Below are positions 1 to 8,538 of a stretch of DNA of 37,626 nucleotides, piece after piece. Within the stretch, counting starts at the first letter, position 1, and the number at the start of each line of letters is the position of its first letter. The notes under the pieces were generated by a model. It was not told the DNA's origin and searched no databases. It worked only from the letters and a program-made list of their open reading frames with translations. Origin of the DNA: Halopolyspora algeriensis (GTDB lineage: Bacteria; Actinomycetota; Actinomycetes; Mycobacteriales; Pseudonocardiaceae). The stretch is taken from positions 1 through 37,626 of the forward strand of contig NZ_QPJC01000003.1 of assembly GCF_003337235.1 (NCBI RefSeq), in the 5' to 3' direction. The position numbers and the translations under genes were made by a program.

Positions 1-69
1 GCCGGCATCTGGCACAACTGGGCCACCGACACACCCCGCAAACGATCACTAATCGCCTACGACCACTAA
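1..69 (+). mobile_element. 3' end of an IS transposase gene (partial, cut by window edge)
   Basis: The frame open from base 1 ends at a TAA at 67-69 and encodes 22 residues ending in a KRSLIAYDH tail after IWHNW. This ending is typical of actinobacterial IS5/IS4-type DDE transposases. Only the C-terminus is inside the window, so the family and intactness cannot be judged. The next 160 bases hold no gene and would contain the right end of the element, but no terminal inverted repeat can be checked without the other end. Confidence 0.6.
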
Positions 70-232
70 CACCAGCTTCACGGAATCATTCATCTAGGCC
101 GCAGTACCGACCATGCGAATCCTCACCGGCGAACCCTGTGAACAACCACGGACACTGTGGACAATTTGGTCCCGACCGAGTCCCGCGGCGAACCGTCACA
201 CGCAAGCGAGCCGAAAATTTCGATGGCCCGCC

Positions 233-1093
233 TCACGACCTCTCGTGCCAGCCGCCGGGCACGACCACCACGCCCACGGCCCCCGGGCCGATATGCGCAC
301 CGATCACCGCGCCGACCTCGGAAACCACGCACTCCGGGCAGTCGGGGACCTGCCCCCGGATCCGCTCGGTGAGTTGGGTGGCCCGCTCCGGGGCATCCAG
401 GTGATGTATCGCGATCGCGGCAGGTCCGGGAGATGCCGACCGCACTGCGATCTCCACCAGCCGGGTCATTGCCCGGGTGGTCGTACGGACCTTTTCCAGG
501 GCCTCGATCCGGCCCGCACGCAGATGCAGCAACGGCTTGATGGCCAGCGCCGTACCGAGCAGAGCAGTGGCCGTGCCGATGCGCCCACCCCGGCGCAGAT
601 AGTCCAGCGTCTGCACGGAGAACATCGTGCTCGTGCGTTCCGCGACGCGCCCGGCCGTCGCCGCCACCGCCGCCAGATCCGCTCCGGCTTGCGCGCGCTC
701 CCCGGCAGCCAACGCCGAGAAACCCAGTCCCATGGCGGTGGACCGGGAATCCACGACGCGCACCCGATGCGGGTCGACCTCCTCCGCGGCCAGCCGGGCC
801 GCGTCCCACGTCCCGGAAAGCTGCCGGGACAGATGGACCGAGACGACACCCTCGGCGCCCGTGTCCAGTGCCGCACGATAGGTCCGGGCCAACTCCTCCG
901 CCGTCGCTCCGGATGTCGTCACCCGGTGCCTGCGGGCAAGCGCCGCGGACAGCTCCCGCGGACCGAAAACGCTTTCATCGACGGGCTCGGCCCCGTCCAC
1001 GCTCACGTGCAACGGCACCGTTCGCAACGAATATCGGCCGGCGAGCTCTTCCGGCAGATACGCGGTCGAATCGGTGACGACAGCGATGGACAC
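233..1093 (-). CDS. DegV family fatty-acid-binding protein
   Basis: 286 residues with a GTG start, the usual length for DegV/FakB-like proteins, which bind a fatty acid between two domains. The N-terminus carries the family signature VVTDSTAYLP (residues 5-14). A Thr-Ser-Gly stretch (59-62) and LSRQLSGT (88-95) match the conserved loops that contact the lipid carboxylate, and the C-terminal half ends in GPGAVGVVVVP, as in the family. In Mycobacterium a DegV gene (Rv2417c) lies at the same place downstream of gpgP and rsfS, supporting orthology. The gene lies 87 bases downstream of the phosphatase gene and may be co-transcribed. The physiological lipid partner is not known from sequence, and no FakA-like kinase is present. 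Confidence 0.9.
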   Translation of the reverse strand: MSIAVVTDSTAYLPEELAGRYSLRTVPLHVSVDGAEPVDESVFGPRELSAALARRHRVTTSGATAEELARTYRAALDTGAEGVVSVHLSRQLSGTWDAARLAAEEVDPHRVRVVDSRSTAMGLGFSALAAGERAQAGADLAAVAATAGRVAERTSTMFSVQTLDYLRRGGRIGTATALLGTALAIKPLLHLRAGRIEALEKVRTTTRAMTRLVEIAVRSASPGPAAIAIHHLDAPERATQLTERIRGQVPDCPECVVSEVGAVIGAHIGPGAVGVVVVPGGWHERS

Positions 1094-1180
1094 GGCGAAG
1101 GCCTTACAGCCCGGCGCCCGGGCCGCTCACGCCGCCCCCGGCCGGGAGGTGTGCACGATCCTTCAGCACAGGTGTGGGCT

Positions 1181-1795
1181 TCACTCGGGAACACCCCCGT
1201 TGTAGGTCATCAAACGCCAGTGCCCGGTATCACGGCCGCGCCGGGTCAGTACTACCCAGTGGCAATTACCGACACCACCCAGTCCCGGCCACAGCTCGAT
1301 CGGCCATTCCAGCAGTCGCGCGGTCAGGCTCGTGATCAGCCCGCCATGCGCGCACAGCAGAGCGGTACCGCCGTGGCCGTGGTCGAGTTCCCGCACGACC
1401 TCGAAGGCTCGCTCGGCGACCTCGACCCGGGACTCGCCGCCGGGCGGAGCCCAGTTCGGCTTGACCCGCCAGGATCCCATCGCTCCCGGCCAGCCGTGCT
1501 CCACTTCGGCACCGCTGAGCCCTTGCCACTCGCCGAGATGTGTCTCCCGCAGGCGCTTGTCCGGACGCACCACCTGACCGCTGATCTCCGTGAAGGCGGC
1601 AGCGGTCATGCTCGCACGGCGCAGGTCCGAACTCAGTGCCACCTCGGGCTGAAACTCGGCGATCACGGGGGCTGCACGCTTCGCCTGAGCGTGTCCGGTC
1701 GGGGTGAGTTCACTGTCCAGATGGCCCTGGATGCGCCCGGCAACGTTGTATTCCGTTTCACCGTGCCGCCACAGCACGAGTCGTTCCAGCGTCAC
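1181..1795 (-). CDS. gpgP: Histidine phosphatase, glucosyl-3-phosphoglycerate phosphatase-like
   Basis: 204 residues of the phosphoglycerate-mutase-like histidine phosphatase superfamily. The catalytic RHGE motif is at residues 10-13 (His11 the expected phospho-acceptor). It is followed by SSDLRRA, the RETHLGEWQGL segment and a second catalytic His in CAHGGL near the C-terminus. Sequence pattern and position directly after rsfS match mycobacterial Rv2419c (GpgP), which dephosphorylates glucosyl-3-phosphoglycerate in glucosylglycerate synthesis. The substrate is inferred from orthology. The GTG start overlaps the rsfS stop by 4 bases (GTGA), so translation is probably coupled. The octT gene that lies next to gpgP in mycobacteria is absent here. 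Confidence 0.82.
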   Translation of the reverse strand: MTLERLVLWRHGETEYNVAGRIQGHLDSELTPTGHAQAKRAAPVIAEFQPEVALSSDLRRASMTAAAFTEISGQVVRPDKRLRETHLGEWQGLSGAEVEHGWPGAMGSWRVKPNWAPPGGESRVEVAERAFEVVRELDHGHGGTALLCAHGGLITSLTARLLEWPIELWPGLGGVGNCHWVVLTRRGRDTGHWRLMTYNGGVPE

Positions 1796-2208
1796 GCCTG
1801 GCTACCCTGCTCGTCGGAGTCCGCCACCCCGTCCTCGCCGGGGGTGTCGGCCTCCTCGTCGAACCCGATGCGCGGGCAGTCCTTCCACAGCCGCTCCAGC
1901 TCGTAGAAAGCTCGCTCGTCCTCGTGCTGCACGTGCACGACGACGTCGACGTAATCCAGCAGGACCCAGCGCCCCTCTCGGGTTCCCTCACGGCGTACCG
2001 GTTTGGTGCCCGCGGCGCGCATCTTCTCCTCGATCTCGTCGACGATCGCCTCGACCTGCCGTTCATTCGGCGCGGAAGCGATCAGGAAGCAATCGGTGAT
2101 GACCAACCGGTCGGACACGTCCAGCAGGACCAGGTCGTTGGCCTTCTTCTCCGACGCCGCTCGCGCCGCTACCAGGGCCAGCCTGCGGGCATCTTCAGTG
2201 GCTGCCAC
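1792..2208 (-). CDS. rsfS: Ribosome silencing factor RsfS
   Basis: 138 residues of the RsfS/Iojap (DUF143) family, which binds ribosomal protein L14 on the free 50S subunit and blocks subunit joining when nutrients are short. The core runs from ARAASEKKANDLVLLDV through LVITDCFLIASAPNERQ to the RWVLLDYVDVVVHV segment, all hallmark family blocks. An acidic tail (about residues 115-138) follows. The frame is open further upstream, but the GTG at 2208-2206 is chosen because an AGAGGAG Shine-Dalgarno lies 4 bases before it and homologues start there. The stop overlaps the gpgP start. Confidence 0.92.
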   Translation of the reverse strand: MAATEDARRLALVAARAASEKKANDLVLLDVSDRLVITDCFLIASAPNERQVEAIVDEIEEKMRAAGTKPVRREGTREGRWVLLDYVDVVVHVQHEDERAFYELERLWKDCPRIGFDEEADTPGEDGVADSDEQGSQA

Positions 2209-2425
2209 ATCGCTCCTCTCGGGGTGGGCTCGGGTACGCCCCATGCCGGTCAAGGATAGCCAGCCGAAGCAGGGCCTGCGGCATGCGCCGCAACACCGGC
2301 GCGCTCGCGGACTCCTGCTCCGGCCTCGCCCACCACCGGAACCCTGCCTGCTCCGGCACCCGCACCCCGGAGTCGGGCCGTACGGGCAACGTCGATCGTT
2401 GCGGCGAGGCCGAGCTTCGGACCGG

Positions 2426-2911
2426 TCAGGCGCTTGCCGGAGGGCGCTCCACGAGCTGGCTGAGGTAGAGCTGTTCACCCAGCCTGTCGATCAGCTCCAG
2501 CTGGGTCTCGAGGTAGTCGATGTGATGTTCCTCGTCCCGGAGGATGGTCTCGAAGAGGTTCGCGGTGGTGATGTCGCCCTTTTCCCGGCACATCCCGATG
2601 CCGGGCTTGAGCCGCTCGAAGACTTCGACCTCGATCGCCAGGTCGGACTCGAACTGCTCCCGGACGGTCTGACCGATCCGCAGGTTGAACAGCCGCTGGT
2701 AGTTCGGGAGCGCTTCCAGGAACAGGATGCGATCGCTGATCCACTCGGCGTGCCGCATTTCCTCGAAAGACTCCGTGCGGGTGTGCTCCGCCAACTTGGT
2801 GAAGCCCCAGTTGCCCTGCATCTTCGAGTGCAGGAAGTACTGGTTGATCGCGGTGAGCTCACTGGTGAGCTGCTCGTTGAGCAGCGAGATGATCTCCTCG
2901 TCGCCCTGCAT
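2426..2911 (-). CDS. bfr: Bacterioferritin
   Basis: 161 residues, the standard length. Bacterioferritin is a 24-subunit haem-containing iron-storage cage with a di-iron ferroxidase centre. The expected ligands are visible: Glu18, Glu51 and His54 plus the later Glu and the RDEEHH segment (about 126-131) for the di-iron site, and Met52 as axial haem ligand between subunits. It therefore looks catalytically intact. The ATG start is followed by QGDEEII, as in homologues. It lies 119 bases downstream of bfd on the same strand and both probably respond to the iron box upstream of bfd. The pair interrupts the usual nadD-rsfS neighbourhood. Confidence 0.95.
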   Translation of the reverse strand: MQGDEEIISLLNEQLTSELTAINQYFLHSKMQGNWGFTKLAEHTRTESFEEMRHAEWISDRILFLEALPNYQRLFNLRIGQTVREQFESDLAIEVEVFERLKPGIGMCREKGDITTANLFETILRDEEHHIDYLETQLELIDRLGEQLYLSQLVERPPASA

Positions 2912-3030
2912 GAAGCGTCGACCTCCGGCCTCGGGATTTCCAAGACCGTATCGGGGTGCGAGCGCATGCTCGCGGCAGCGAGGCGGCGCGTCTGCCGAAA
3001 CGCCCGATCCAGCGACAGCTCCTACGCCCT

Positions 3031-3237
3031 TCAGGCGCTGCGGGGCAGCGCCTCACCGGGGGATGCCTCTCCCCGGGACTCGGCCTCCTCGAGCATGCGA
3101 CCGAGCCGCTTCACGCAGCTGCCGCAGCCGGTACCCGCCCCGCAGTGCTCGCCGATCTCGTCCACCGTGAGCGCCCCTGCAAGGATGGAGGCCCGCACCT
3201 GCGTTGTGGTGATCGCGGCGCAGATGCATGCGTACAT
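3031..3237 (-). CDS. bfd: Bacterioferritin-associated ferredoxin (2Fe-2S)
   Basis: 68 residues. Bfd docks on bacterioferritin at the haem and passes electrons that reduce and release stored iron. The [2Fe-2S] ligands are in place: Cys4 and Cys6 in a CxC at the N-terminus, and Cys38 and Cys41 in a CxxC; an extra Cys32 is also present. The chosen ATG has an AGGGGAG ribosome site 9 bases upstream. A bfr gene follows on the same strand, the expected partner, and an iron-box-like palindrome lies just upstream of the start. Confidence 0.9.
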   Translation of the reverse strand: MYACICAAITTTQVRASILAGALTVDEIGEHCGAGTGCGSCVKRLGRMLEEAESRGEASPGEALPRSA

Positions 3238-3263
3238 GGCGCCATACTCCCCTCGACTCCTGA

Positions 3264-3282
3264 TAAGGCAAGCCTAATCAAA
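3264..3282 (-). promoter_or_regulatory. Candidate IdeR/DmdR (DtxR-family) iron box upstream of bfd-bfr
   Basis: Read on the minus strand, these 19 bases are TTTGATTAGGCTTGCCTTA. They match about 14 of 19 positions of the actinobacterial iron-box consensus, with the TTAGGCT...CCT core intact. The site lies 27 bases upstream of the bfd start. IdeR/DmdR binding to such boxes controls iron storage and uptake genes in actinobacteria. The function here is inferred from motif and context. Confidence 0.6.
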
Positions 3283-3415
3283 CCATCCGGAGCGCAGGGT
3301 GCGCAAACATCGCCACGAGACCGTGATCAGCCGAAACGGGAACCGCATCGCGAGGACCGGTGCGACGTGAGACTCAACATGGCTACCACGCGCGTCTTCC
3401 GCTAGCTTCGGCACC

Positions 3416-3934
3416 GTGGTCGTCACTCGCCTCGCGTCTCCGATCGACAGCGCACACATCGCCCGCCTGTGGCGGATCGCCTCCGCGGCACACCGGGTCA
3501 CCAACGAGCTTCCGGCCGCCTCGATCCCGGAACCACCTCGAGAAGGAGCGCACCAACAACGAGTCCTCGGCTATCTCGCCGACCCGAGGACTTTCGCGGT
3601 GCTGGGCGAGGACGACGGTGAACCGGTCGGAGTGGCCTTCGCGACACCGGCTCGCACCGAGGACCGTGCGAATCCGCAACCGATACCGGGGGTTGCACAC
3701 GTGTCCATGCTGGCCGTCAGGCCGGACAGGTGGGGTCAGGGGCTGGGACGCACCATACTGGAGGCGGTCCAGATGATCGCCGGGGAACGCGGGTTCGCCC
3801 GTGCCCAGCTGTGGACCCATGAGAGCAACCGGCGAGCGCGGAGACTCTACGAGCGTCTCGGCTGGCGGAGCTCGAAACGAATCGGCGTCGACGACAACGG
3901 CGAGCCGATCCGGCACTACACCCGCGATTTGTGA
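3416..3934 (+). CDS. GNAT family N-acetyltransferase
   Basis: 172 residues with a GNAT fold. The acetyl-CoA loop is seen as RPDRWGQGLGRTILE (about residues 102-116), preceded by the VAHVSMLAV strand and followed by LWTHESNRRARRLYERLGW, the standard motif B region. The substrate cannot be told. The GTG start has no Shine-Dalgarno. Instead a TAGCTT hexamer sits 7 bases before the start, suggesting a leaderless mRNA. It is transcribed against the surrounding core genes and converges with nadD, whose stop lies 46 bases beyond. Confidence 0.85.
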   Translation: MVVTRLASPIDSAHIARLWRIASAAHRVTNELPAASIPEPPREGAHQQRVLGYLADPRTFAVLGEDDGEPVGVAFATPARTEDRANPQPIPGVAHVSMLAVRPDRWGQGLGRTILEAVQMIAGERGFARAQLWTHESNRRARRLYERLGWRSSKRIGVDDNGEPIRHYTRDL

Positions 3935-3980
3935 AGGGCCCACACCGCGGTGGGCTTGCGGAGAAACCGGTGCCCGATGA

Positions 3981-4604
3981 TCACGGTCCCCACTCCGGTG
4001 CAGGTGAGCGCGAGTCCGGCCGGTACAGACCCCGCTTGGTGATGTATTGCACGATCCCGTCGGGAACGAGGTACCAGACCGGCAGGCCCGCGGCGACCCG
4101 CTCACGGCACCCCGTGGAGGAGATCGCCATCGCCGGGATCTCCACCAGCGACACCGACCCCTGCGGCAGGTGCCGGTCATCGAGCGGATAGCCGGGCCGG
4201 GTGACCCCGATGAAGTGGGCGAGCCCGAACAGCTCGTCCACCCGGTGCCAGGACAGGATCTGCTCCAGGGCATCGGCTCCGGTGATGAAGTACAGATCCG
4301 CGTCCGGGTACTGGGTGTGCAGATCGCTGAGGGTGTCGATGGTGTAGGTGGGACCACCTCGGTCCACGTCGACCCGGCTGACCGAGAACCGCGGGTTCGA
4401 GGCGGTGGCCACCACCGTCATCAAGTAACGGTCCTCGGCGGAACTGACGTACTCGTGCCCCTTCTGCCAAGGCTGGCCGGTCGGCACGAAGAGGATCTGT
4501 TCCATGCCGAACTGAGCCTGCACCTCACTGGCGGCCACCAGGTGACCGTGATGGATCGGATCGAAGGTGCCACCCATGACACCGATACGGCGCCGACGAG
4601 ACAT
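3981..4604 (-). CDS. nadD: Nicotinate-nucleotide adenylyltransferase
   Basis: 207 residues. NadD joins ATP and nicotinate mononucleotide to give deamido-NAD in NAD synthesis. The nucleotidyltransferase signature [11 protein letters not shown] (residues 11-21) and the late [10 protein letters not shown] motif (ISSTxxR) that contacts the ATP phosphates are both present. The [10 protein letters not shown]-like region (here [12 protein letters not shown]) is also typical. The ATG start is preceded by TATGGT at 8 bases and has no clear Shine-Dalgarno. It lies 119 bases downstream of proA, the usual actinobacterial order. Confidence 0.93.
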   Translation of the reverse strand: MSRRRRIGVMGGTFDPIHHGHLVAASEVQAQFGMEQILFVPTGQPWQKGHEYVSSAEDRYLMTVVATASNPRFSVSRVDVDRGGPTYTIDTLSDLHTQYPDADLYFITGADALEQILSWHRVDELFGLAHFIGVTRPGYPLDDRHLPQGSVSLVEIPAMAISSTGCRERVAAGLPVWYLVPDGIVQYITKRGLYRPDSRSPAPEWGP

Positions 4605-4723
4605 GGTTGTCCACCATAGCCAATCCCCGCGCTCGTTCTCGACGAGCCCGCGGCACCGTCGAACGGTGGAGGCAGTCGCCGGTGCGCGAGCCGGCGTGCG
4701 ACCCGCTCACCGGCACATCGGCG

Positions 4724-6052
4724 TCATCCTGCCGGCCGCACGTGCCCGTCGCCGAAGGCCAGCCACTTGGTGGAGGTCAGTTCGGGCAGCCCCATGGGCC
4801 CTCGGGCATGCAGTTTCTGGGTGGAAATGCCGATCTCGGCACCCATCCCGAACTCGCTGCCGTCGGTGAACGCGGTCGAGGCGTTGACCAAGACCGCTGC
4901 GGCGTCCACACGGGCGCTGAACTGCCGGGCCGCGCGAATGTCGGCGGTGGCGATCGCCTCGGTGTGGCCCGTGCCGTAGGTGCCGATGTGCTCGACCGCA
5001 TCCGGCAGGGAATCCACCACGGCCGCGGCGATGTCCAGGGAGCCGTACTCGGTGCTCCAGTCCTCGTCGGTGACCGGCACGACGTTCGAGGCACCGACTC
5101 CGCTGATGTCGGCGACCCGCCGGTCCCCGTGCACCGTCACCCCCGCCGACCGCAATTCGGTGACCATCTTCGGCACGAACTCCCCGGCGATGTCGCGGTG
5201 CACCAGCACGGTCTCGGCGGCGTTGCACACGCTGGGACGGCGTGCCTTGGAGTTGAGCAGGAGCCGCAGGGCGGTGTCGAGGTCGGCGTGGGCATCGACA
5301 TAGAGGTGGCAGTTGCCCGCACCGGTCTCGATGGCGGGCACGGTGGCCTGTTCCACGACGGCGGAGATGAGGCCGGCCCCACCACGCGGGATGACGACGT
5401 CCACCAGGCCACGGGCGGTGATGAGGTGCTGCACGGAGGCACGGTCGTGGCACGGCAGGAGCTGCACGGACTCGGCGGGGAGCCCGTGTGCCCGCAGGAC
5501 GTCGGCCAGGATCGACACCAGGACCGTGTTCGAACGCTCCGCGGAGGAGGAACCACGCAGCAGCACCGCGTTGCCGGACTTCAGGGTCAGCCCCGCGGCA
5601 TCGACGGTCACGTTCGGGCGCCCCTCGTAGACCATGCCGACGACCCCCAGCGGAACCCGCACCTGCTGGAGCTGGAGCCCGTTGGGCAGCACGTTTCCGC
5701 GCACGACCTCCCCGATCGGATCCGGCAGTCCCGCAACCGTGCGCAGACCCTCCGCCATGCTCGTGACGCGGTCCGTGGTGAGAATCAGCCGATCGATGGT
5801 GGATTCCGGTAGCTGCGCCTGGCGGGCAGCGGCGACGTCGAGATCGTTGGCCGCGAGGATCTCGGAGCCGCGCTCCACCAGAGCATCGGCCATGGCGTGC
5901 AGCAGGGCGTCCTTGGCATCCCGGTTGAGCAAGGCGAGATCGCCCGCGGCGCGCCGGGCGCGGCGAGCGGCGTCGTGCACCTGCTCGCGCAGGTCTTCGC
6001 CCTGCGCCGGTGTGGCGTCGGTCGTACTCGGGGACTCGGTACTCGTGGTCAC
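4724..6052 (-). CDS. proA: Glutamate-5-semialdehyde dehydrogenase (gamma-glutamyl phosphate reductase)
   Basis: 442 residues. ProA reduces gamma-glutamyl phosphate, made by ProB, to glutamate semialdehyde in proline synthesis. The aldehyde-dehydrogenase-type fold is shown by the [21 protein letters not shown] block, the GSSSAERSN region and the catalytic Cys in [11 protein letters not shown] (near residue 275), ending in [13 protein letters not shown]. The GTG start directly abuts a GGGGAG and has TAATCT 6 bases upstream, so a leaderless start is possible. proB lies further upstream but is separated by a plus-strand recQ-type gene, so the two proline genes are not in one operon. Confidence 0.95.
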   Translation of the reverse strand: MTTSTESPSTTDATPAQGEDLREQVHDAARRARRAAGDLALLNRDAKDALLHAMADALVERGSEILAANDLDVAAARQAQLPESTIDRLILTTDRVTSMAEGLRTVAGLPDPIGEVVRGNVLPNGLQLQQVRVPLGVVGMVYEGRPNVTVDAAGLTLKSGNAVLLRGSSSAERSNTVLVSILADVLRAHGLPAESVQLLPCHDRASVQHLITARGLVDVVIPRGGAGLISAVVEQATVPAIETGAGNCHLYVDAHADLDTALRLLLNSKARRPSVCNAAETVLVHRDIAGEFVPKMVTELRSAGVTVHGDRRVADISGVGASNVVPVTDEDWSTEYGSLDIAAAVVDSLPDAVEHIGTYGTGHTEAIATADIRAARQFSARVDAAAVLVNASTAFTDGSEFGMGAEIGISTQKLHARGPMGLPELTSTKWLAFGDGHVRPAG

Positions 6053-6156
6053 CTCCCCAGATTAGCGCTCGTGGGCAAAGCGCTTCGAACACACGGTGCG
6101 CCCGTACCTTCCGACCGGTGTCGAACGCACCGAGGCGGTCCGGTAAGAATCGCGGA

Positions 6157-8277
6157 GTGGACGAACACGCACTGCGCGAGCTCGCCGAACAGCATCTACG
6201 CGCCCTGGCAGGCCCGCAAGCCCACCTCCGGCAGGACCAGTGGAACGCCATCCGAGCGCTGGTTCTGGAACGCAGGCGGGCCCTGGTGGTCCAGCGCACG
6301 GGCTGGGGCAAGTCGGCCGTGTACTTCGTGGCGACCGCACTGCTGCGCGAGCTCGGCGAAGGACCGACCGTGATCGTGTCCCCGTTGCTGGCGCTGATGC
6401 GCAACCAGGTGGAAGCCGCCGCCTCGGCAGGCGTGCAGGCGGCGACGATCAATTCGGCGAACCCCGAGGAATGGTCGTCGATCGAGGAGCAGGTCGCCAT
6501 CGGCGAGATCGACGTGCTGCTGGTGAGCCCGGAACGGCTCAACAACCCGGACTTCCGCGACACCGTCCTGCCCGAACTGACCCACACCGCGGGCCTGCTG
6601 GTCGTCGACGAGGCCCACTGCATCTCCGACTGGGGCCACGACTTCCGGCCCGACTACCGCAGGCTGCGTACCCTGCTCACCGAACTGCCGGAAGGGGTGC
6701 CGGTCCTGGCCACGACCGCCACCGCCAACGATCGCGTCGTCCGGGACGTGTCCGAGCAGCTGGGCGTCGGGGACGAATCCGGCGCCGTGCACGAGGCCCT
6801 GGTGCTGCGCGGCAGCCTCGACCGGGAAAGTCTCCGGCTCGGAGTGGTCACACTGCCGAGCGTGCAAGCGCGCCTGGGATGGTTGGCCGAGCACCTCGAC
6901 AACCTTCCCGGCTCGGGGATCGTCTACACCCTGACCGTGGCCGCCGCCGGTGAGATCGCGAGCTTCCTGCGCGACCAGGGGTACGAGGTGGCCTCCTATT
7001 CCGGGCGCACCGACCCGGCGGAACGAGCGGAGGCCGAGCAGGCACTGATCGACAATCGGGTCAAGGCCCTGGTGGCGACCTCGGCACTGGGCATGGGTTT
7101 CGACAAGCCGGATCTCGGTTTCGTGGTGCACGTGGGGGCACCGTCCTCACCGATCGCCTACTACCAGCAGATCGGCCGCGCGGGGCGCGGAGTCCAGCGC
7201 GCGGAGGTCCTGCTGCTGCCGGGCCCGGAGGACCGGGACATCTGGAGCTACTTCGCCTCCATGGCCTTTCCGTCCGAACCCGTGGTGCGCACGGTGCTGG
7301 ACGCGCTCGCCGAGGCCGGCGGTCCGGTGTCCACCGCAGCGCTGGAGCCGCGAGTGGATCTGACACGTACCCGGCTGGAGATGGTGCTCAAGGTCCTCGA
7401 CGTCGACGGTGCGGTCCAGCGGGTCAAGGGCGGCTGGGAGTCGACCGGACAACCGTGGTCCTACGACACCGAACGCCACGAGCGTGTCGCGGCCCAGCGC
7501 CGGGCCGAGCAGCAGGCGATGCTCGACTATCTCGACACCACCGGTTGCCGGATGGAGTTCCTGCGCAACCAGCTGGACGATCCGCACGCCGAGCCGTGCG
7601 GCCGGTGCGACAACTGCACCGGCTCCGGCTTCTCGGCGCAGGTGGGGCAGCAGGCAGCGCAGCAGGCCGAGACTCGTCTGCTGCGTCCCGGGGTGGAGCT
7701 GTCGCCCCGCAAGATGTGGCCGAGCGGGATGGAGGCGCTGGGAGTGTCGCTGTCCGGCAAGATCCCCCCGGGCGAGCAGGCCGAGCAGGGCCGTGCCCTC
7801 GGCCGCCTGACCGACATCGGCTGGGGCAACCGGCTCCGCGAGCTGTTGAGCGCCTCGGCTCCCGATCAGGAGCTGCCGGAAGACCTGTTTCAGGCGTGCG
7901 TGCAGGTGCTGGCCGGGTGGGAGTGGGAGCAGCGGCCGGTGGGGGTGCTCGCGCTCGGCTCGACCACCCGCCCGAAGTTGGTGTCCAGCCTGGCCGAGCG
8001 GATCGCCTCGATCGGGCGCTTGCCGCTGCTCGGCGAGGTCACCACGGCCCCGGATGCCGTGCCTTCCAGGCGGTCGACCAACAGCGCGCAACGGGTGGCC
8101 TCGCTGTGGCAGCGATTCCGGCTGCCACAGCAACCGGATCCGTCCTGTTTGGACGGCCCGGTGCTGTTGATGGACGACTATGCCGATACGGGGTGGACGG
8201 TCACCGTGGTCAGTCGCCTGCTCCGGCAGGCCGGAGCCCCCGCCGTACTCCCCTTCGCGCTCGCCACCACCGGCTGA
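6157..8277 (+). CDS. RecQ-family ATP-dependent DNA helicase with a phosphoribosyltransferase-like tail
   Basis: 706 residues. Superfamily 2 helicase motifs are clear: TGWGKS Walker A (about residue 48), DEAHCISDWGHDFRPDY (about 151), and the motif VI region QQIGRAGRG. The RecQ zinc site is present: a Cys in TTGCRMEFLRNQ (about 464), then CGRCDNC. There is no HRDC domain. After residue about 600 comes an extra domain ending in VLLMDDYADTGWT, which looks like the PRPP-loop signature of phosphoribosyltransferases. Such RecQ-PRTase-like fusions occur in actinobacteria. The GTG at 6157 is chosen because homology begins there. TAAGAA lies 7 bases upstream and no Shine-Dalgarno is convincing. It is divergent from proA and separates it from proB. 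Confidence 0.88.
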   Translation: MDEHALRELAEQHLRALAGPQAHLRQDQWNAIRALVLERRRALVVQRTGWGKSAVYFVATALLRELGEGPTVIVSPLLALMRNQVEAAASAGVQAATINSANPEEWSSIEEQVAIGEIDVLLVSPERLNNPDFRDTVLPELTHTAGLLVVDEAHCISDWGHDFRPDYRRLRTLLTELPEGVPVLATTATANDRVVRDVSEQLGVGDESGAVHEALVLRGSLDRESLRLGVVTLPSVQARLGWLAEHLDNLPGSGIVYTLTVAAAGEIASFLRDQGYEVASYSGRTDPAERAEAEQALIDNRVKALVATSALGMGFDKPDLGFVVHVGAPSSPIAYYQQIGRAGRGVQRAEVLLLPGPEDRDIWSYFASMAFPSEPVVRTVLDALAEAGGPVSTAALEPRVDLTRTRLEMVLKVLDVDGAVQRVKGGWESTGQPWSYDTERHERVAAQRRAEQQAMLDYLDTTGCRMEFLRNQLDDPHAEPCGRCDNCTGSGFSAQVGQQAAQQAETRLLRPGVELSPRKMWPSGMEALGVSLSGKIPPGEQAEQGRALGRLTDIGWGNRLRELLSASAPDQELPEDLFQACVQVLAGWEWEQRPVGVLALGSTTRPKLVSSLAERIASIGRLPLLGEVTTAPDAVPSRRSTNSAQRVASLWQRFRLPQQPDPSCLDGPVLLMDDYADTGWTVTVVSRLLRQAGAPAVLPFALATTG

Positions 8278-8309
8278 ACAGGGATCGGCATCAGTACCGA
8301 CAAGGCCGG

Positions 8310-8453
8310 TCAGACTGCGAGGAAGCGACGAATCACCGAGCACACATTCGCGATGGTCTGATCATCGGATACATCTGCGGGTGCTTGAAGCCGAGCAAGG
8401 GAAACCGCACGTACTTGCTCGCAGAGAGCCCGCGAAGGGACCTTCGAGCCGGT
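8310..8453 (-). pseudogene. C-terminal remnant of a MazF/PemK-like toxin gene
   Basis: In this frame the last 40 or so residues read RALCEQVRAVSLARL then a short linker and IANVCSVIRRFLAV before the stop. This resembles the C-terminal strand and helix of MazF/PemK toxins and aligns with the end of the intact toxin at 37136-37477 (VLCDDIVAI ... ALRSALSL). No MazF N-terminus is found upstream before proB, and no antitoxin is recognisable. The remainder of the 8278-8538 gap holds nothing else I can name. The call rests on pattern only. Confidence 0.4.
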
Positions 8454-8538
8454 GTCGGACTTTGATCGTGGTGGCCATGCAGCCAGAACACCACCGCAGT
8501 ACACCGGCTGGAATACCGGGCTCGCGCCGAATCCCACC

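Noticed and set aside
113-1906. Open frame opposite degV and the phosphatase
   Set aside because: Arg/Pro/Gly-rich with no motifs and covers two clear genes.
2195-2389. Possible small gene upstream of rsfS
   Set aside because: No ribosome site, no recognisable pattern, and it overlaps the rsfS start in another frame.
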